DNA of 64,000 nt from positions 341,001-405,000 of the forward strand of contig JALIGW010000040.1 in assembly GCA_023053685.1 (NCBI GenBank). Reading direction: 5' to 3'. Origin of the DNA: Diadophis punctatus similis (Eukaryota; Chordata; Lepidosauria; Squamata; Dipsadidae). Shown here in pieces: positions 20,795-30,465 of this stretch (its first letter is position 1; every line of letters begins with the position of its first letter). The translations under genes and the position numbers were made by a program. A model generated the notes under the pieces. It ran no database searches. It was not told where the DNA came from and saw only the letters and a list, made by a program, of their open reading frames with translations.

Positions 20795-21300
20795 CAGTTT
20801 GTAAGCATTTAGAAAGGACAGGGCTGCTAGGCAGGAGTCAGAATGGATTTATCACAAACAAGTCACACAAACCCATTTCTTTGTTGATAGAGTGACCAGA
20901 TTAGCTGTCATGGGAATATGGTGGACATGCCATCCCTAGACTATGCATTCAATAGATGCTACAGTAGAGAAGGTGGCAGTGTGAGAGCTGGACTTTGCCA
21001 CCAGGCTACAGGGGAATGGACAGCTGTTTTCAGGTATATCAAAAGCTGTCATGTAGAATTATCTAGTTGTTCCACAAGATAGGCTAAGAACAGTGGATTT
21101 AAATTCCAAGGAAGTAGGTTTTGGCTGACAATCGGGAAGAATTTCTCTCCTTTGCTAGAGATGCTTAAAGTGAGACAGGCTGGCTCTCTGTAACAGGGAA
21201 TTCTTGCATTAGGCAGACTTTTGGACTTGACTGTCTCCAAGGTCATTTCCATAAGTTCCATCCTATTATCATGATCACCACCACCAAGTGCAACTCCTTG
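20795..21300 (+). mobile_element. CR1 LINE remnant with internal deletion
   Basis: A GSQNGFITNKS-like stretch (20835-20880) and a CR1 3' region (AAGTAGGTTTTGGCTGACAA, GAGATGCTTAAAGTGAGACAGGC) are brought close together. The RT core is missing. Confidence 0.65.
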
Positions 21301-21439
21301 CTTATGGAGGAATCCAACAAATAGTCGTTCTATGCTGTACTGAAACACATGTAAGGAAGGAGACCCTATGGGTCATTGGTTTCACTGACATGGCGATTAG
21401 GAAGCCCTTTTCTGCCATTCATCTGGAACCTATGTACTT

Positions 21440-21934
21440 TCCCATATCTTAGATGCTGCTGTGGGAGGTCATCAGTTGCTTCCAGGTAAGGTTTCATCAA
21501 GATATTGATGATACCCAGCTATACATCACGGAGAATCAAAAAGATGGAGCTTTGGAATTCCTTGTTGAGGGACTATCAGAATCTGCATGGCCAAAACAAG
21601 TTGAGAGGGTGACTGTCTATTCAGCAACAGTTTGACAGTGGGATGGCTCTAAATGTGGTTCCTGAAAGAGCAGCCGCACAATTTAGGATCCACCTTAATT
21701 AGCAGGAAAAGGGAAGCTGTGACCAGAGTCTTTGCTCAGCTGTGACTACTGCTCCAGTTGCAACCCTTCTTTATAATGGGAGGCTCTGGCAACATTCACC
21801 CATAGCATAATTGGATTGGATTATTACAAGGTGTTTTTCCTGGGGCGGCCCTTGAGGACTACCCAGAACTGCAGTTGGTGCACAAAACAGCAGCCCACAT
21901 GATGATTACAATTCACCAGTTCAGCAGTGTAATA
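21440..21934 (+). mobile_element. L2 LINE remnant, left of the Gypsy-A insertion
   Basis: It encodes degraded L2 motifs: DDTQLYIT (about 21505), then a thumb region ending LQLVHKTAAHMM (about 21865-21900). It is interrupted exactly at CCTAT by Gypsy-A and continues at 25892 with a tryptophan-leucine-rich stretch corresponding to the HWLP motif. Confidence 0.75.
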
Positions 21935-21939
21935 CCTAT

Positions 21940-22590
21940 TGTCAGACCTGCCCCTGTCTACTCTTTCAGGAAAGGAAGACTTGTGATTCCATTCAGTTGA
22001 AGGAAAGGAACTTTTACTGAAATAAATGGTTGCAGTAAAGTCAGGCGAATTCTGGTGTTCCTGCGCAAAATGCAAAGCTATTATTTCCAATCCCCAATCC
22101 CTCCATGACCAGACCCCCCCAACCAGCCAATGCGATACCAGTAAAATGTTTTGAGAAACTCTGAGGTGTCAAACTGGTAACATTCCTTTCTTAGAGCAAA
22201 CGGCCTTGAAAATCCTGGTACAAGCCAGTTTGGTGATCTGGTCTTCTTCCATTGTCACTCCCCCTTCCCTATTTCCCACGTTTGAAGCAGGGGTGAAATT
22301 CAGCAGGTTCTGAAAGGTTCTGGAGAACGGGTAGCGGAAATTTTGAGTAGTTCGGAGAACCGGCAAATACCAACTCTGGGTGGCCCCAGAGTGGGGTGGG
22401 AATGGAGATTTTGCAGTATCCTTCCCCTGCCATGCCCACCAAGCCACGCCCACAGAACTGGTAGGGAAAATTTTTGAATTTCACCCCTAGTTTGAAGTTA
22501 TAGCAATAGCACCCAATAAAGCCCCCTCCCCCTCCTGCTCTAATGGCAAGGCACTAGCAAGGCACAAAGCTGCTGATGGTGGATCTGCCA
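21940..22590 (-). repeat. Gypsy-A 3' LTR (with a hAT insertion)
   Basis: 441 bp of LTR plus a hAT and its 8-bp duplication. It lines up along its length with 25447-25886 once 22288-22497 is removed. Confidence 0.88.
22288..22489. mobile_element. Non-autonomous hAT (202 bp) in the Gypsy-A LTR
   Basis: Termini CAGGGGTGAAATTC and GAATTTCACCCCTA; exact 8-bp TSD GTTTGAAG (22280-22287, 22490-22497). The sister LTR at 25790-25800 has the uninterrupted sequence ACATTTGAAGTTATAGC, a natural empty site. Confidence 0.97.
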
Positions 22591-22849
22591 TGCTGCCCCT
22601 CTGAACACAGACATTAGGCTTGCAGAACAAAAAATAATAAAAGGGAGAGAGAAAGAGAAATACAAAGCAATTCAGTAACAATGCTACTTACCGTATTTTT
22701 CGGAGTATAAGATGCACCTTTTTACCCCCAAAAAGAGGGTGAAAATTTGGGTGCGTCTTATACACCGAATGTAGCCCTACCCACCCACCAGCCCCCACCC
22801 TTCGGAGGTTTTCGGCCTCCTTGCGTTGCATTTTCGGCCGGTTCCATCA

Positions 22850-23335
22850 GCTGCTTGCCCCCACCACCGCGCCGTCCCTGCGTCCCGCCGCCGCCGTCCC
22901 ACCGTCCCTGCCGCTGTCCCACTGCCACCGCCGTCCCCATCGCCGTCCCCGCTGTCCCCGCCGCTGTCCTGCCGTCGCCGTCCCTGCTGTCCCGCCGCTG
23001 CTGTCCCGCCACTGCTGCCGTCCCCGCCACCGCCGCCCTGCCGCCTCCCCGCTGCCGCCACCATCCCCACCGCTATCCCGCTGCCACCACCGTCCCCACC
23101 GCCGTCCCGCCGCAGCCGCCGTCCCTACTGCCCCCGCCGCTGTCCCCGCCGCTGTCCCGCTGCCACTGTCCCGCTGCCGCTGTCCCACTGCCGCTGCCAT
23201 CCCTGCTGCCCCCGCCGCTGTCCCGCTGCCGCCGCCGTCCCCACCGCCATCCCACCACCGCCGCCGTCCCCGCTGCCCCTGCCGCTACCCGAAGCGAGCC
23301 GTCACCGCCACTACTGCCCAAACACCCCCCCCACC
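22850..23335. repeat. (CCG)n-type GC-rich minisatellite
   Basis: Degenerate repeats of CCGCCGTCCC, CCGCTGTCCC and CCACCGTCCC. They generate overlapping open frames in several phases (Pro/Ala/Ser/Arg-rich on plus, Gly/Thr/Ala-rich on minus), which is why none is called a gene. Confidence 0.93.
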
Positions 23336-23439
23336 GCCTGAAGCCTGCTCCTGAGGCACCTGAGGAGCTGCTGCTGCCGTCCGCAGAGAGCCGACAGGTT
23401 AGGACTTTTTTTTAATGGTTTTTTTAAAGAGTTTTTTTT

Positions 23440-23870
23440 AGGTTGCCAAGTGGAGGAGGAATTCTGGGAGTTGAAGTCCACAAGTCTTAAACTTGCCAAG
23501 GGGGTGCAAGGGTCTTCAAACTTGTGGATTTCAACTCCCAGAATTCCTCCTCCAGTCATGCTACTCAGGAATGGGAGTTGAAGTCCACAAGTCTTAAAGC
23601 TGTCAAGTTTGAAGACCCCTGGGCTAGGGGTGCAAGGGTCTTCAAACTTGGCAAGACTTTTTACAACCATGTACACTTTTTACAAACTTCAAACTTGACA
23701 GCTTTAAGACTTGTGGACTTCAACTCCCATTCCTGAGCTAGCATGACTGGAGGAGGAATTCTGGGAGTTGAAGTCCACAAGTCTTAAAGCTGTCAAGTTT
23801 GAAGTTTGTAAAAAGTGTACATGGTTGTAAAAAGTGTACATGGTTGTAAAAAGTGTACATGGTTGTAAAA
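23440..23870. repeat. Cluster of palindromic hAT arms and GTACATGGTTGTAAAAA repeats
   Basis: At least four arms containing GACTTGTGGACTTCAACTCC or its complement. 23655-23735 and 23740-23830 form a large inverted repeat that includes GTACACTTTTTACAA and its complement. A 17-bp unit, GTACATGGTTGTAAAAA, is repeated in tandem at about 23815-23870. Confidence 0.85.
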
Positions 23871-24183
23871 AGTATTCTGCTACACTGGTATTTTATTAAA
23901 TAATATATTACTACACCATTTGGTTCAGAATACTTTTTTCCTTGTTTTCCTCCTCTAAAATCTAGGTGCGTCCTATATTCCGGTGCGTCCTATACTCCGA
24001 AAAATATGGTAGGTTTATCGTGATACTGGTTGTGGAATCGTTTTAGAAGTCTAGCAGCTTTAACTTGGCACCGGGTCAACCCACTCAGTTTTGGAAGTGG
24101 GAAAGTCTTTCCATGCGATTAAGTACTGTATGTTCCCTCAATGCTTATGGGAATCCAGAATGTCTTCAATTTCAAAGTGTTGC

Positions 24184-24560
24184 TCACCTTCGATCATGAG
24201 TGGTTAGGGATAGTGTTTGGCATAGTGTTTGGCATAGAGTTGGCATAGAGTTGGCAACTTTGGCATAGAGTTGGGCAGTTCGTAGTTTTTTCAGTATAGC
24301 CCTCACTAGCTTTACATGCTCCGCCATCGTTTTGGTGTAAATTAATATGTTATTCAAGTACACAAGCACCCCTTTGTAGAAGTGGCCATGTAGCACCTCA
24401 TTTATCAGTTGCATGATGACAGTGGGGTGCCTTGTAGGCCAAAGATGAGAACTCTAAATAGAAAGTATCCCAGGGGGCATTTAAAAGCCATTTTCCATTC
24501 ATCCCCTTCCTTAATCCTAACATGGTAATATGTGTCCCACAGGTCCAGTTCCTGGGGGCG
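24184..24560 (-). pseudogene. Gypsy-A reverse transcriptase remnant
   Basis: The minus strand encodes an LDL.D.YY..RIKEGDEWK-type motif (about 24500-24545), a degraded FGLQG block and, after a frameshift, a VYLNNILIY stretch (about 24330-24365). The last corresponds to the catalytic YLDD box with both aspartates changed to asparagine. It is homologous to Gypsy-B 41260-41580. A short tandem of GGCATAGAGTTGG units (24215-24265) has grown in the downstream part. Confidence 0.85.
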
Positions 24561-24642
24561 GGAGCTTTAGACGAGGCCTTCCCCCCAGCATTTGGTTTCC
24601 TCCTGGTCGCTGCCTGCACAGTCCCCACAGTAGAGGTGATGC

Positions 24643-25404
24643 CAGGGGCGGGTTCCTAATTTTTTTACTACCACTTTGTGGGCGTGGCTTATTTTGTGGG
24701 TGTGGCTTGCCAGCCATGTGACCGGGTGGGCGTGGGCCTCGGGAGCTTGGCAGCAGCCAGAGAAGCGGGGAGGCATTGCCCACCCGCAACGCAACCCCCC
24801 GCAGTGGGAGCAGCAAGACCACGGCAGCGGTTCTTCTAGGAGGCTCCATCTGGACTGAATGCTTCTCCCCATTCGATGATCCTAGGCTCCTGCCACCCGT
24901 TCCCCCTCCCCTCAGCAGCTCGAGAAGCCTCGAACATGCGAAAATGCCTGGGATCATCACCACGCATTCGTGGCTTCTCAGACTGCTGAAGGGAGGGGAA
25001 CTGAGATAGCTCCTGCCGCCCATTTCCTCTCCCCTCAGCAGCTCGAGAAGCCTCGAACGTGCAAAAATGCCTAGGATCATTACTGCGCGTTCGTGGCTTC
25101 TCGGACTGCTGAAGGGAGGGGAACTGAGATAGCTCCTGCCGCCCGTTCTTTCAGCATCTCACGCGCTCCCTCAGCCATCCTCCCCTGCTTGGACTCACTG
25201 TGGGGTAGGAAGGCAGTGCATGCGCAGTGCCGGAAGCTCGGCTTCTGGGCATGCACAGAAGAAAATTTTAAAAAAAATTAAAAAGTTTTTTTAAAAAATG
25301 GCGGCGCCCAGGCACCGGCAACTGACCGCACCGGTACTGTGACATCACCAGCGGGCCGCTACCGGTGCTATAGAGTGGACCGCACCGGTAGGAACCCACC
25401 ATTG
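24643..25404. mobile_element. Non-autonomous hAT element (762 bp)
   Basis: Termini CAGGGGCGGGTTCC and GGAACCCACCATTG; exact 8-bp TSD GGTGATGC (24635-24642, 25405-25412). Its interior matches that of 775-1413 in inverse orientation, and part of it is an extra internal duplication (CTTCTCGGACTGCTGAAGGG occurs twice, with small changes). It inserted in the Gypsy-A leader. Confidence 0.96.
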
Positions 25405-25446
25405 GGTGATGCCCTCTCAGGGTTGACAGTTTCAGATTCCACCTAA

Positions 25447-25886
25447 TGTCAGACCTGCTCCAGTTTGCTCTCTCAGGGAAGCAAGACTCGGAACTCCATT
25501 GAGTTGAAGCAAAGGAACTTTTATTGAAAGAAACTGATTGCAGCAAAGTCAGGCAGAAACTGGTGTTCCTGCGCAAAATATAAAGCTATCATTTTCACTT
25601 TCCACTCCCTCTCACCATGACAAGTACCCCAGCCAGCCAATGTGATGCCAGTAAGATGTTTTGAGAAATTCCGAAGTGTCGAACTGGTAACATTCCATTC
25701 TCAGGGCAAACGGCCTTGAAGATCCTGGTACAAGCCGCTTTGATGACCTGGTCTTCTTCCATTGTTGCTCCCCCCTCCCTATTTCCCACATTTGAAGTTA
25801 TAGCAATAGCACCCACTAAACCCCATCCTCCCTCCTGCTCCAATGGCAGGGCACTAGCAAGGCGCCAAGTGATGATGGACCTGACA
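25447..25886 (-). repeat. Gypsy-A 5' LTR
   Basis: 440 bp, TGTCAG to CTGACA. On the minus strand it carries a TATA-like GCTTTATATTTT and an AATAAA (TTTCAATAAAAG), placing U3-R-U5 in that orientation. Confidence 0.9.
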
Positions 25887-25891
25887 CCTAT

Positions 25892-25985
25892 ACTGTGGCT
25901 GCTGCATTGACTTCAATAGGTCTCTCAGTATTTATTTTATTTATTTAATTATATTTATATGCCGCCCAACTCCCTAGGGACTCTG
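25892..25985. mobile_element. L2 remnant right of Gypsy-A, then an L2 tail
   Basis: 25892-25932 continues the L2 of 21440-21934 across the CCTAT duplication. TATTTATTTTATTTATTTAA and TATGCCGCCCAACTCCC form a separate minus-strand L2 3' end. Confidence 0.65.
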
Positions 25986-26021
25986 CTGCTCGGAGATGCT
26001 TTTGGTGAGATGGGAGCCTAT

Positions 26022-26193
<172 letters not shown>

Positions 26194-26514
26194 GAGCAAC
26201 TGTTTAAAAGACCTCAGCAGAGGGCAGCACACAGCTAACTTTGGCCGAGGACAGGAGCTGACAGGGCTAATTGTGGCTAGGAATAGGACAGAGAGGCAAG
26301 TCTTCCAGGACTGGCCAGGCAAAAGTTGTCCTGGGATAAGAGTCACTCCCATTTCCACAGCAGGGCCAAGTGGGCTACGTGGATTGCAAACACCAATGGC
26401 TGAGCTGCAAATCAGGGTCCCCTCCCAATGTATGGTCTGCTGCCAGACAGGCATCCTGCATTCAGATATTTATATCTGGCTATTTAATACCCCCCCACCC
26501 CGCCCCAGTAGTTA
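26194..26514. other. Unassigned sequence
   Basis: Nothing recognised. Confidence 0.35.
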
Positions 26515-26745
26515 ACTTTGGATACATCTCTGTTAAATTTCATCATGTCATTTTCAAACTGCTTGTCTAACATATAGCCAATGAGGTTAACCGGAGGCAT
26601 GATGATTGCTAATTGAAACTTATCTAGCATATCACTGTTTTGACTTATATTTTTGTCTTCTGGGCCGTTTGTAACCCCACCCAATTTTGTGTCGCCTAAA
26701 AATCTGCTGAGCATTCCTTCTTATCCAAGTAATTTATTTCCTCCT
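26515..26745 (-). mobile_element. Decayed CR1-type LINE fragment
   Basis: The minus strand encodes a GDTKLGGVTNGPED-like stretch (about 26640-26700), a degraded form of the FADDTKLGG catalytic region of CR1. The rest is eroded. Confidence 0.5.
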
Positions 26746-27420
26746 GCTATTTATTTAATTATATATTTAAACTCACTGGTTGTCCAATTCCAGTGGACTC
26801 TGGGCAGCATACAAAACTAGAGAAAACATAAAAATGTCTAAAAAAAAACCCCATTAAATCGAACAGCCCAGACTAAAATAATCTAATAGGCAATAAAATT
26901 GACAAAAAAAACCAGTGGCCATTGAACACACATCAATCCCCGGGTTCAAAGGGATCAAAGCCAGATTTTCAAAACTTTTGAGAACCTCAGGAGAAGGGGA
27001 GGGACGCAACAGAGAAGCCAGGCTTCCTAGGTCCCACAAGATGACCACGTTTTGCAGCTTCAACGGGATCTGACGGACACCCTCTCTGCCAGAAGGTATT
27101 GGGCAGGCAAAAACGATTGGAGACAAGCACTCTCCAAGCCTTCTGCCCTACAGGGCTTCATAGGTAATTCAGCACCTTGAATTGCACTCAAATCCAATTG
27201 GCTCCAATGCAGCTTGCTTAGCAGTGGTGACACAGGCATACTGTGTTATACAGCTTGGGCCACTGAATTTTGTAACTTCCAGGTGGTCTTCAAAGCAGCC
27301 CCATGTAGAGCACATTGCATAATCCAGCCCTGAGATCAGCAGGGCATAAGTGACTATCTGAAGGGCCTCCCAATGGCTGGCTAGTTGTGCAAACATTTCT
27401 ATATTGCCCTATAGTCAAGT
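26746..27420 (-). mobile_element. L2 LINE 3' fragment
   Basis: It carries an L2 tail (TATTTATTTAATTATATATT), the GGACTCTGGGCAGCATACAA 3' block, and the C-terminal coding text CAGCACCTTGAATTGCACTC, GCAGCCCCATGTAGAGCACA and ATAAGTGACTATCTGAAGGG. These match 7040-7260. Broken frames. Confidence 0.82.
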
Positions 27421-27759
27421 GCAGGAAATCAGGAGTCCAGGCAGTTGAAAAGAATATAGGTCTTTTTGTACATTAATGCTGTCTACAAGAATCTGAACTA
27501 TTAACGGTCAAAGCAAATTGGCGGTAGGTAAGAATGAATGGCATTCAATGAGGGCTGGACTTAGACCTCTTGTGAGGGGAAAGGAACTTGAGACTGATGA
27601 TGTGCTTGACCCCTCCCTTGGGCTTAGCCTGATCATTTCCTACTACATCTATTTCAAAAGTTCCAGAACACCGAAAAATTACTAACATAACAAAAATTCA
27701 CAGAAACCAAACTGCCAAGGCAACCTGGGTCTACCAACTGTGCTCAGAACCTAGCAATC
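27421..27759. other. Unassigned sequence
   Basis: No recognisable frame or terminus. Confidence 0.35.
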
Positions 27760-27975
27760 GCAATAGCACTTATACAGTATACTGCTTCAGAGTGCTTTAC
27801 AGCCCTCTCTAAACGGTTTACAGAGTCAGCCTCTTGCCCCTAACAATCTGGGTCCTTGGAAGGATGGAAGGCTGAGTGAGCCTTGAGCCGATGAGAATCA
27901 AACTGCCGAACTGCAGCCAGCCGCCAGCAGAAGTAGCCTGCAGTACTACATTCTAACCACTGCGCCCCCATGGCT
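27760..27975 (-). mobile_element. Squamate tRNA-derived SINE
   Basis: Full-length in reverse complement: GCAATAGCACTTATACAG tail, CAATCTGGGTCC body, and TTCTAACCACTGCGCC head. Same family as 15524-15767. Confidence 0.85.
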
Positions 27976-27982
27976 CATAATA

Positions 27983-29005
27983 TAATATTTTTTTATTTAT
28001 TTTTATTTGTCAAACATGTACAGGATAGTAGTTGTTTGTACAAACATAAGTAAAAAGTACCGATAATAGAGGACAATAGGACAGTAGGACAGGGATGGTA
28101 GGCACAGTGGTGCGCTTAAGCACGCCCCTTACAGACCTCTTAGAAATGGGGAGAGGTCTACTGTAGACAGACTAAGGTTAAAGTTTTGGGGGTTTGGGGA
28201 GGAAACCACAGAGTCAGGTAGTGCATTCCAGGCACTGATCACTCTGTTGCTGAAGTCGTATTTTCTGCAGTCGAGTTTGGAGCGCTTTACATTGAGTTTG
28301 AATCTATTATGTGCTTGTGTATTGTTGCGGTTGAAGCTGAAGCAATCATTGACAGGAAGGACTTTTTGATATATGATTTTATGAACTACATTTAGATCAG
28401 ATCGGAGGTGACATAGTTGTAAATTGTCTAATCCCAATATTTCAAGTCTGGTGGAATAAAGTATTTTATTGCGAGCAGAGGAGTGGAGGACTCTTCTAGT
28501 GAAATATTTCTGGACTCTCTCGATTGTATTAATATCTGTTATGCAGTGCGGGTTCCAGAAGCTGAGCTGTATTCCAGAATTGGTCTAACAAATGTTTTGT
28601 ATGCTCTAGTTAGCAGTGTAATATTGCCAGAGAAGAAGTTACGCAAGATTAGATTAACAACTCTCAGAGCCTTTTTGGCAATGTTGTTACAGTGGGCTCT
28701 AGCACTTAGGTTGTTGGATATGAGTACTCCAAGGTCTTTGACAGAGTGAGGGTCGTCTACAAGTTCGTTTCCTCCAAGTTTGTATTTTTTATTCTGATTC
28801 TTTTTGCCAATGTGCAGGACAGAGCATTTGTTGGTTGAGATTTGAAGTTGCCAGTTGTTTGACCATTCTGCTACATGGTCAAGGTCTTTTTGAAGGGTAG
28901 TAGCATTGTCGGTGGTGTTAAATAGTTTAACATCGTCGGCAAAGAGAACGCAGTTGCTTATATGATCACAAAGATCGTTTATGTAGAGTATGAAGAATAC
29001 TGGAA
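27983..29005 (-). mobile_element. CR1/Jockey-group LINE 3' fragment
   Basis: Same family as 1-1525, here with its 3' end: an open C-terminus at 28129-28437 (ending in an FSNRVISAWNALPDSVV motif), the thumb region, and the RT start near 28990, truncated just past FADD. A ~145-bp 3' UTR with a T-rich end lies at 27985. The string AATATAAT flanks both sides (27981 region and 29003 region), a probable target duplication. Non-functional. Confidence 0.85.
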
Positions 29006-29198
29006 TATAATAGCTTTAATTGTTTTTTAAAAAGCAAGGGCAGAGACAGGGTGGGTGGTGGGTGGGTGGATTTCTCCTGATATCTCAGGGATAGAAATTC
29101 CGTGGCATGGAGGAAGTCCTGGGGACTTGTTCTCTTCACAATTTGTGTGAGGTGGGGACTCTCATTGGGATAACATAGAACGTACGGTTGGAAGGGAC
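29006..29198. other. Unassigned sequence ending in a CR1 scrap
   Basis: Only 29175-29198 (AACGTACGGTTGGAAGGGAC) is recognised, as the outer end of a minus-strand CR1 tail split by the LTR that follows. Confidence 0.6.
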
Positions 29199-29783
29199 TG
29201 TTGTGGCTTGCCTGCAGCTTGTGCAGCCCCAGCCTTTGAAACCTTCAGTACCTCTTGGCAGTGCTGAGAAAGGAGGGGCTACTCCTTTCCTGAATGCAAG
29301 AGCAGGCAGGGCTGCTAAGAGGCAGGAAGGTTTACTCCGGAGGAGGTCTACTCAGGAGTAAGACTTTGGGCTAATTGGCCACTCCCCTAGTCTATTTAAG
29401 GTCATCAGTTGCAGCTAACAAGCTGCAGAGAACAATGTTTGAGAAAGAGACCTGTCTGAACATAGCTTGTTCCCTGACTCTTGTTTTGGCATTCTCTGCA
29501 TTGGCTTGGATTATCAAGGACGAATTTCTAGGAACTTTGCCAACTCTTGGAAACTCTGTAAGATAAACAGACTCAATTGCTCGTCATTGTCTTCGAACTC
29601 TTTGAACTGATACCAGCTATTAATGAAGCTTAATTGATAGCTGGTTGATTGCTGATAACAGTTTGTTTGTAAATTGGTGTGTGCATCTTGAGTACTACAA
29701 AGACGTTTTGTTAGTAGCCTTTGTTTCATTAAATCAGTGTGTACAACTGCTTGTGTGGTTGTGTGCTTCATGGGGACAGAGCA
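29199..29783 (+). mobile_element. Solo LTR (585 bp) with 5-bp TSD
   Basis: Starts TGTTGTGGC and ends GACAGAGCA; flanked by the exact duplication GGGAC (29194-29198, 29784-29788). A TATA-like TCTATTTAAGG lies near 29391 and an ATTAAA signal near 29728, so orientation is plus. With the LTR removed the CR1 end reads through as GGAAGGGACCTTGGAAGTC. Gypsy versus ERV cannot be decided from a solo LTR. Confidence 0.9.
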
Positions 29784-29990
29784 GGGACCTTGGAAGTCTT
29801 CTAGTCCAACCTCCTGCCTGTGGTAGGAGATCCTATACCATTCCAGGCTTTCTTTGGGTTTGATGGGATGGATGATTATAGAAAGAACAATAAAACAGAA
29901 TAACAGAGCTTCAAGAGACCCCAGAGGTCCTCCAGTCCAACCTCCCCTTTCAGTGCTGTTTTCAACCCGGCTCTGTCTCCACAATAGATT
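29784..29990 (-). mobile_element. CR1 3' ends, two adjacent scraps
   Basis: GGGACCTTGGAAGTCTTCTAG and, further on, GACCCCAGAGGTCCTCCAGTC are both reverse complements of CR1 3' ends. Confidence 0.8.
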
Positions 29991-30189
29991 GTGTCATCCA
30001 GCCTACATTTAACAAACTGGATGAGAAGCATTGTGAATATTCCGACAAATCTATTGCTTAAATCAGGATATATTTATTAGGTTTACAGCATTTTTCACAA
30101 TTTATTAAGGAAGTAACTGATCAAAAAATGAGATTAATCTCCAGGTTCTTGACAAACCCATGCTGGGTTTTTATTTTTAGTAATCTCTG
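29991..30189. other. Unassigned AT-rich spacer
   Basis: Nothing recognised. It ends at the T-run that marks the L1 poly(A) tail. Confidence 0.4.
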
Positions 30190-30465
30190 CTTTTTTTTTT
30201 AATTGAAAAGTTTTATAAGTACAAAGTACAAACATTTTTTCACTTCCCCCCTCCCCTCTCCCCCCCCCACTCACCCTTCCCCCCCACCCACCCCCAGACT
30301 TCCCAGAAAAAGCACAAGGTATAAATCCAAGAAAACTAACATAAAAATTAAAAAGATACTAAAAAAAGAAAAAAAGTTATTAGTTCAAAAATACCTTTTC
30401 ATCCTTAACTCTTTGTTAATCCAAAAGCTTGAAAGTATAATCTAACATTTCACAGATTTCTAACA

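Larger units (their letters stand above)
22691..24009. mobile_element. TA-flanked MITE-like element (Tc1/mariner-like)
   Basis: The left end CCGTATTTTTCGGAGTATAA and right end CTATACTCCGAAAAATATGG form a near-perfect inverted repeat of about 28 bp. A TA dinucleotide lies at both junctions (22689-22690, 24010-24011). A TA duplication is the Tc1/mariner hallmark; the superfamily call rests on that alone. The interior holds a CCN minisatellite and palindromic hAT arms, with no transposase. Confidence 0.8.
21940..25886 (-). mobile_element. Gypsy-A LTR retrotransposon, internally deleted
   Basis: Two related LTRs (21940-22590 and 25447-25886) begin TGTCAGACCTGC on the plus strand and are flanked by an exact 5-bp duplication CCTAT (21935-21939, 25887-25891). 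Orientation is minus: AATAAA and TATA-like strings occur on that strand, and a purine run (AGAGGGGCAGCA) lies next to the left LTR as polypurine tract. Only about 760 bp of internal sequence remains, including part of the RT. It was later hit by hATs at 22288 and 24643 and by a TA-flanked element at 22691. It lies inside an L2. Confidence 0.9.

Noticed and set aside
22747..23415. Proline/alanine-rich and glycine-rich frames (up to 222 codons)
   Set aside because: They run through a CCN minisatellite, are open in several phases on both strands and have no motif.
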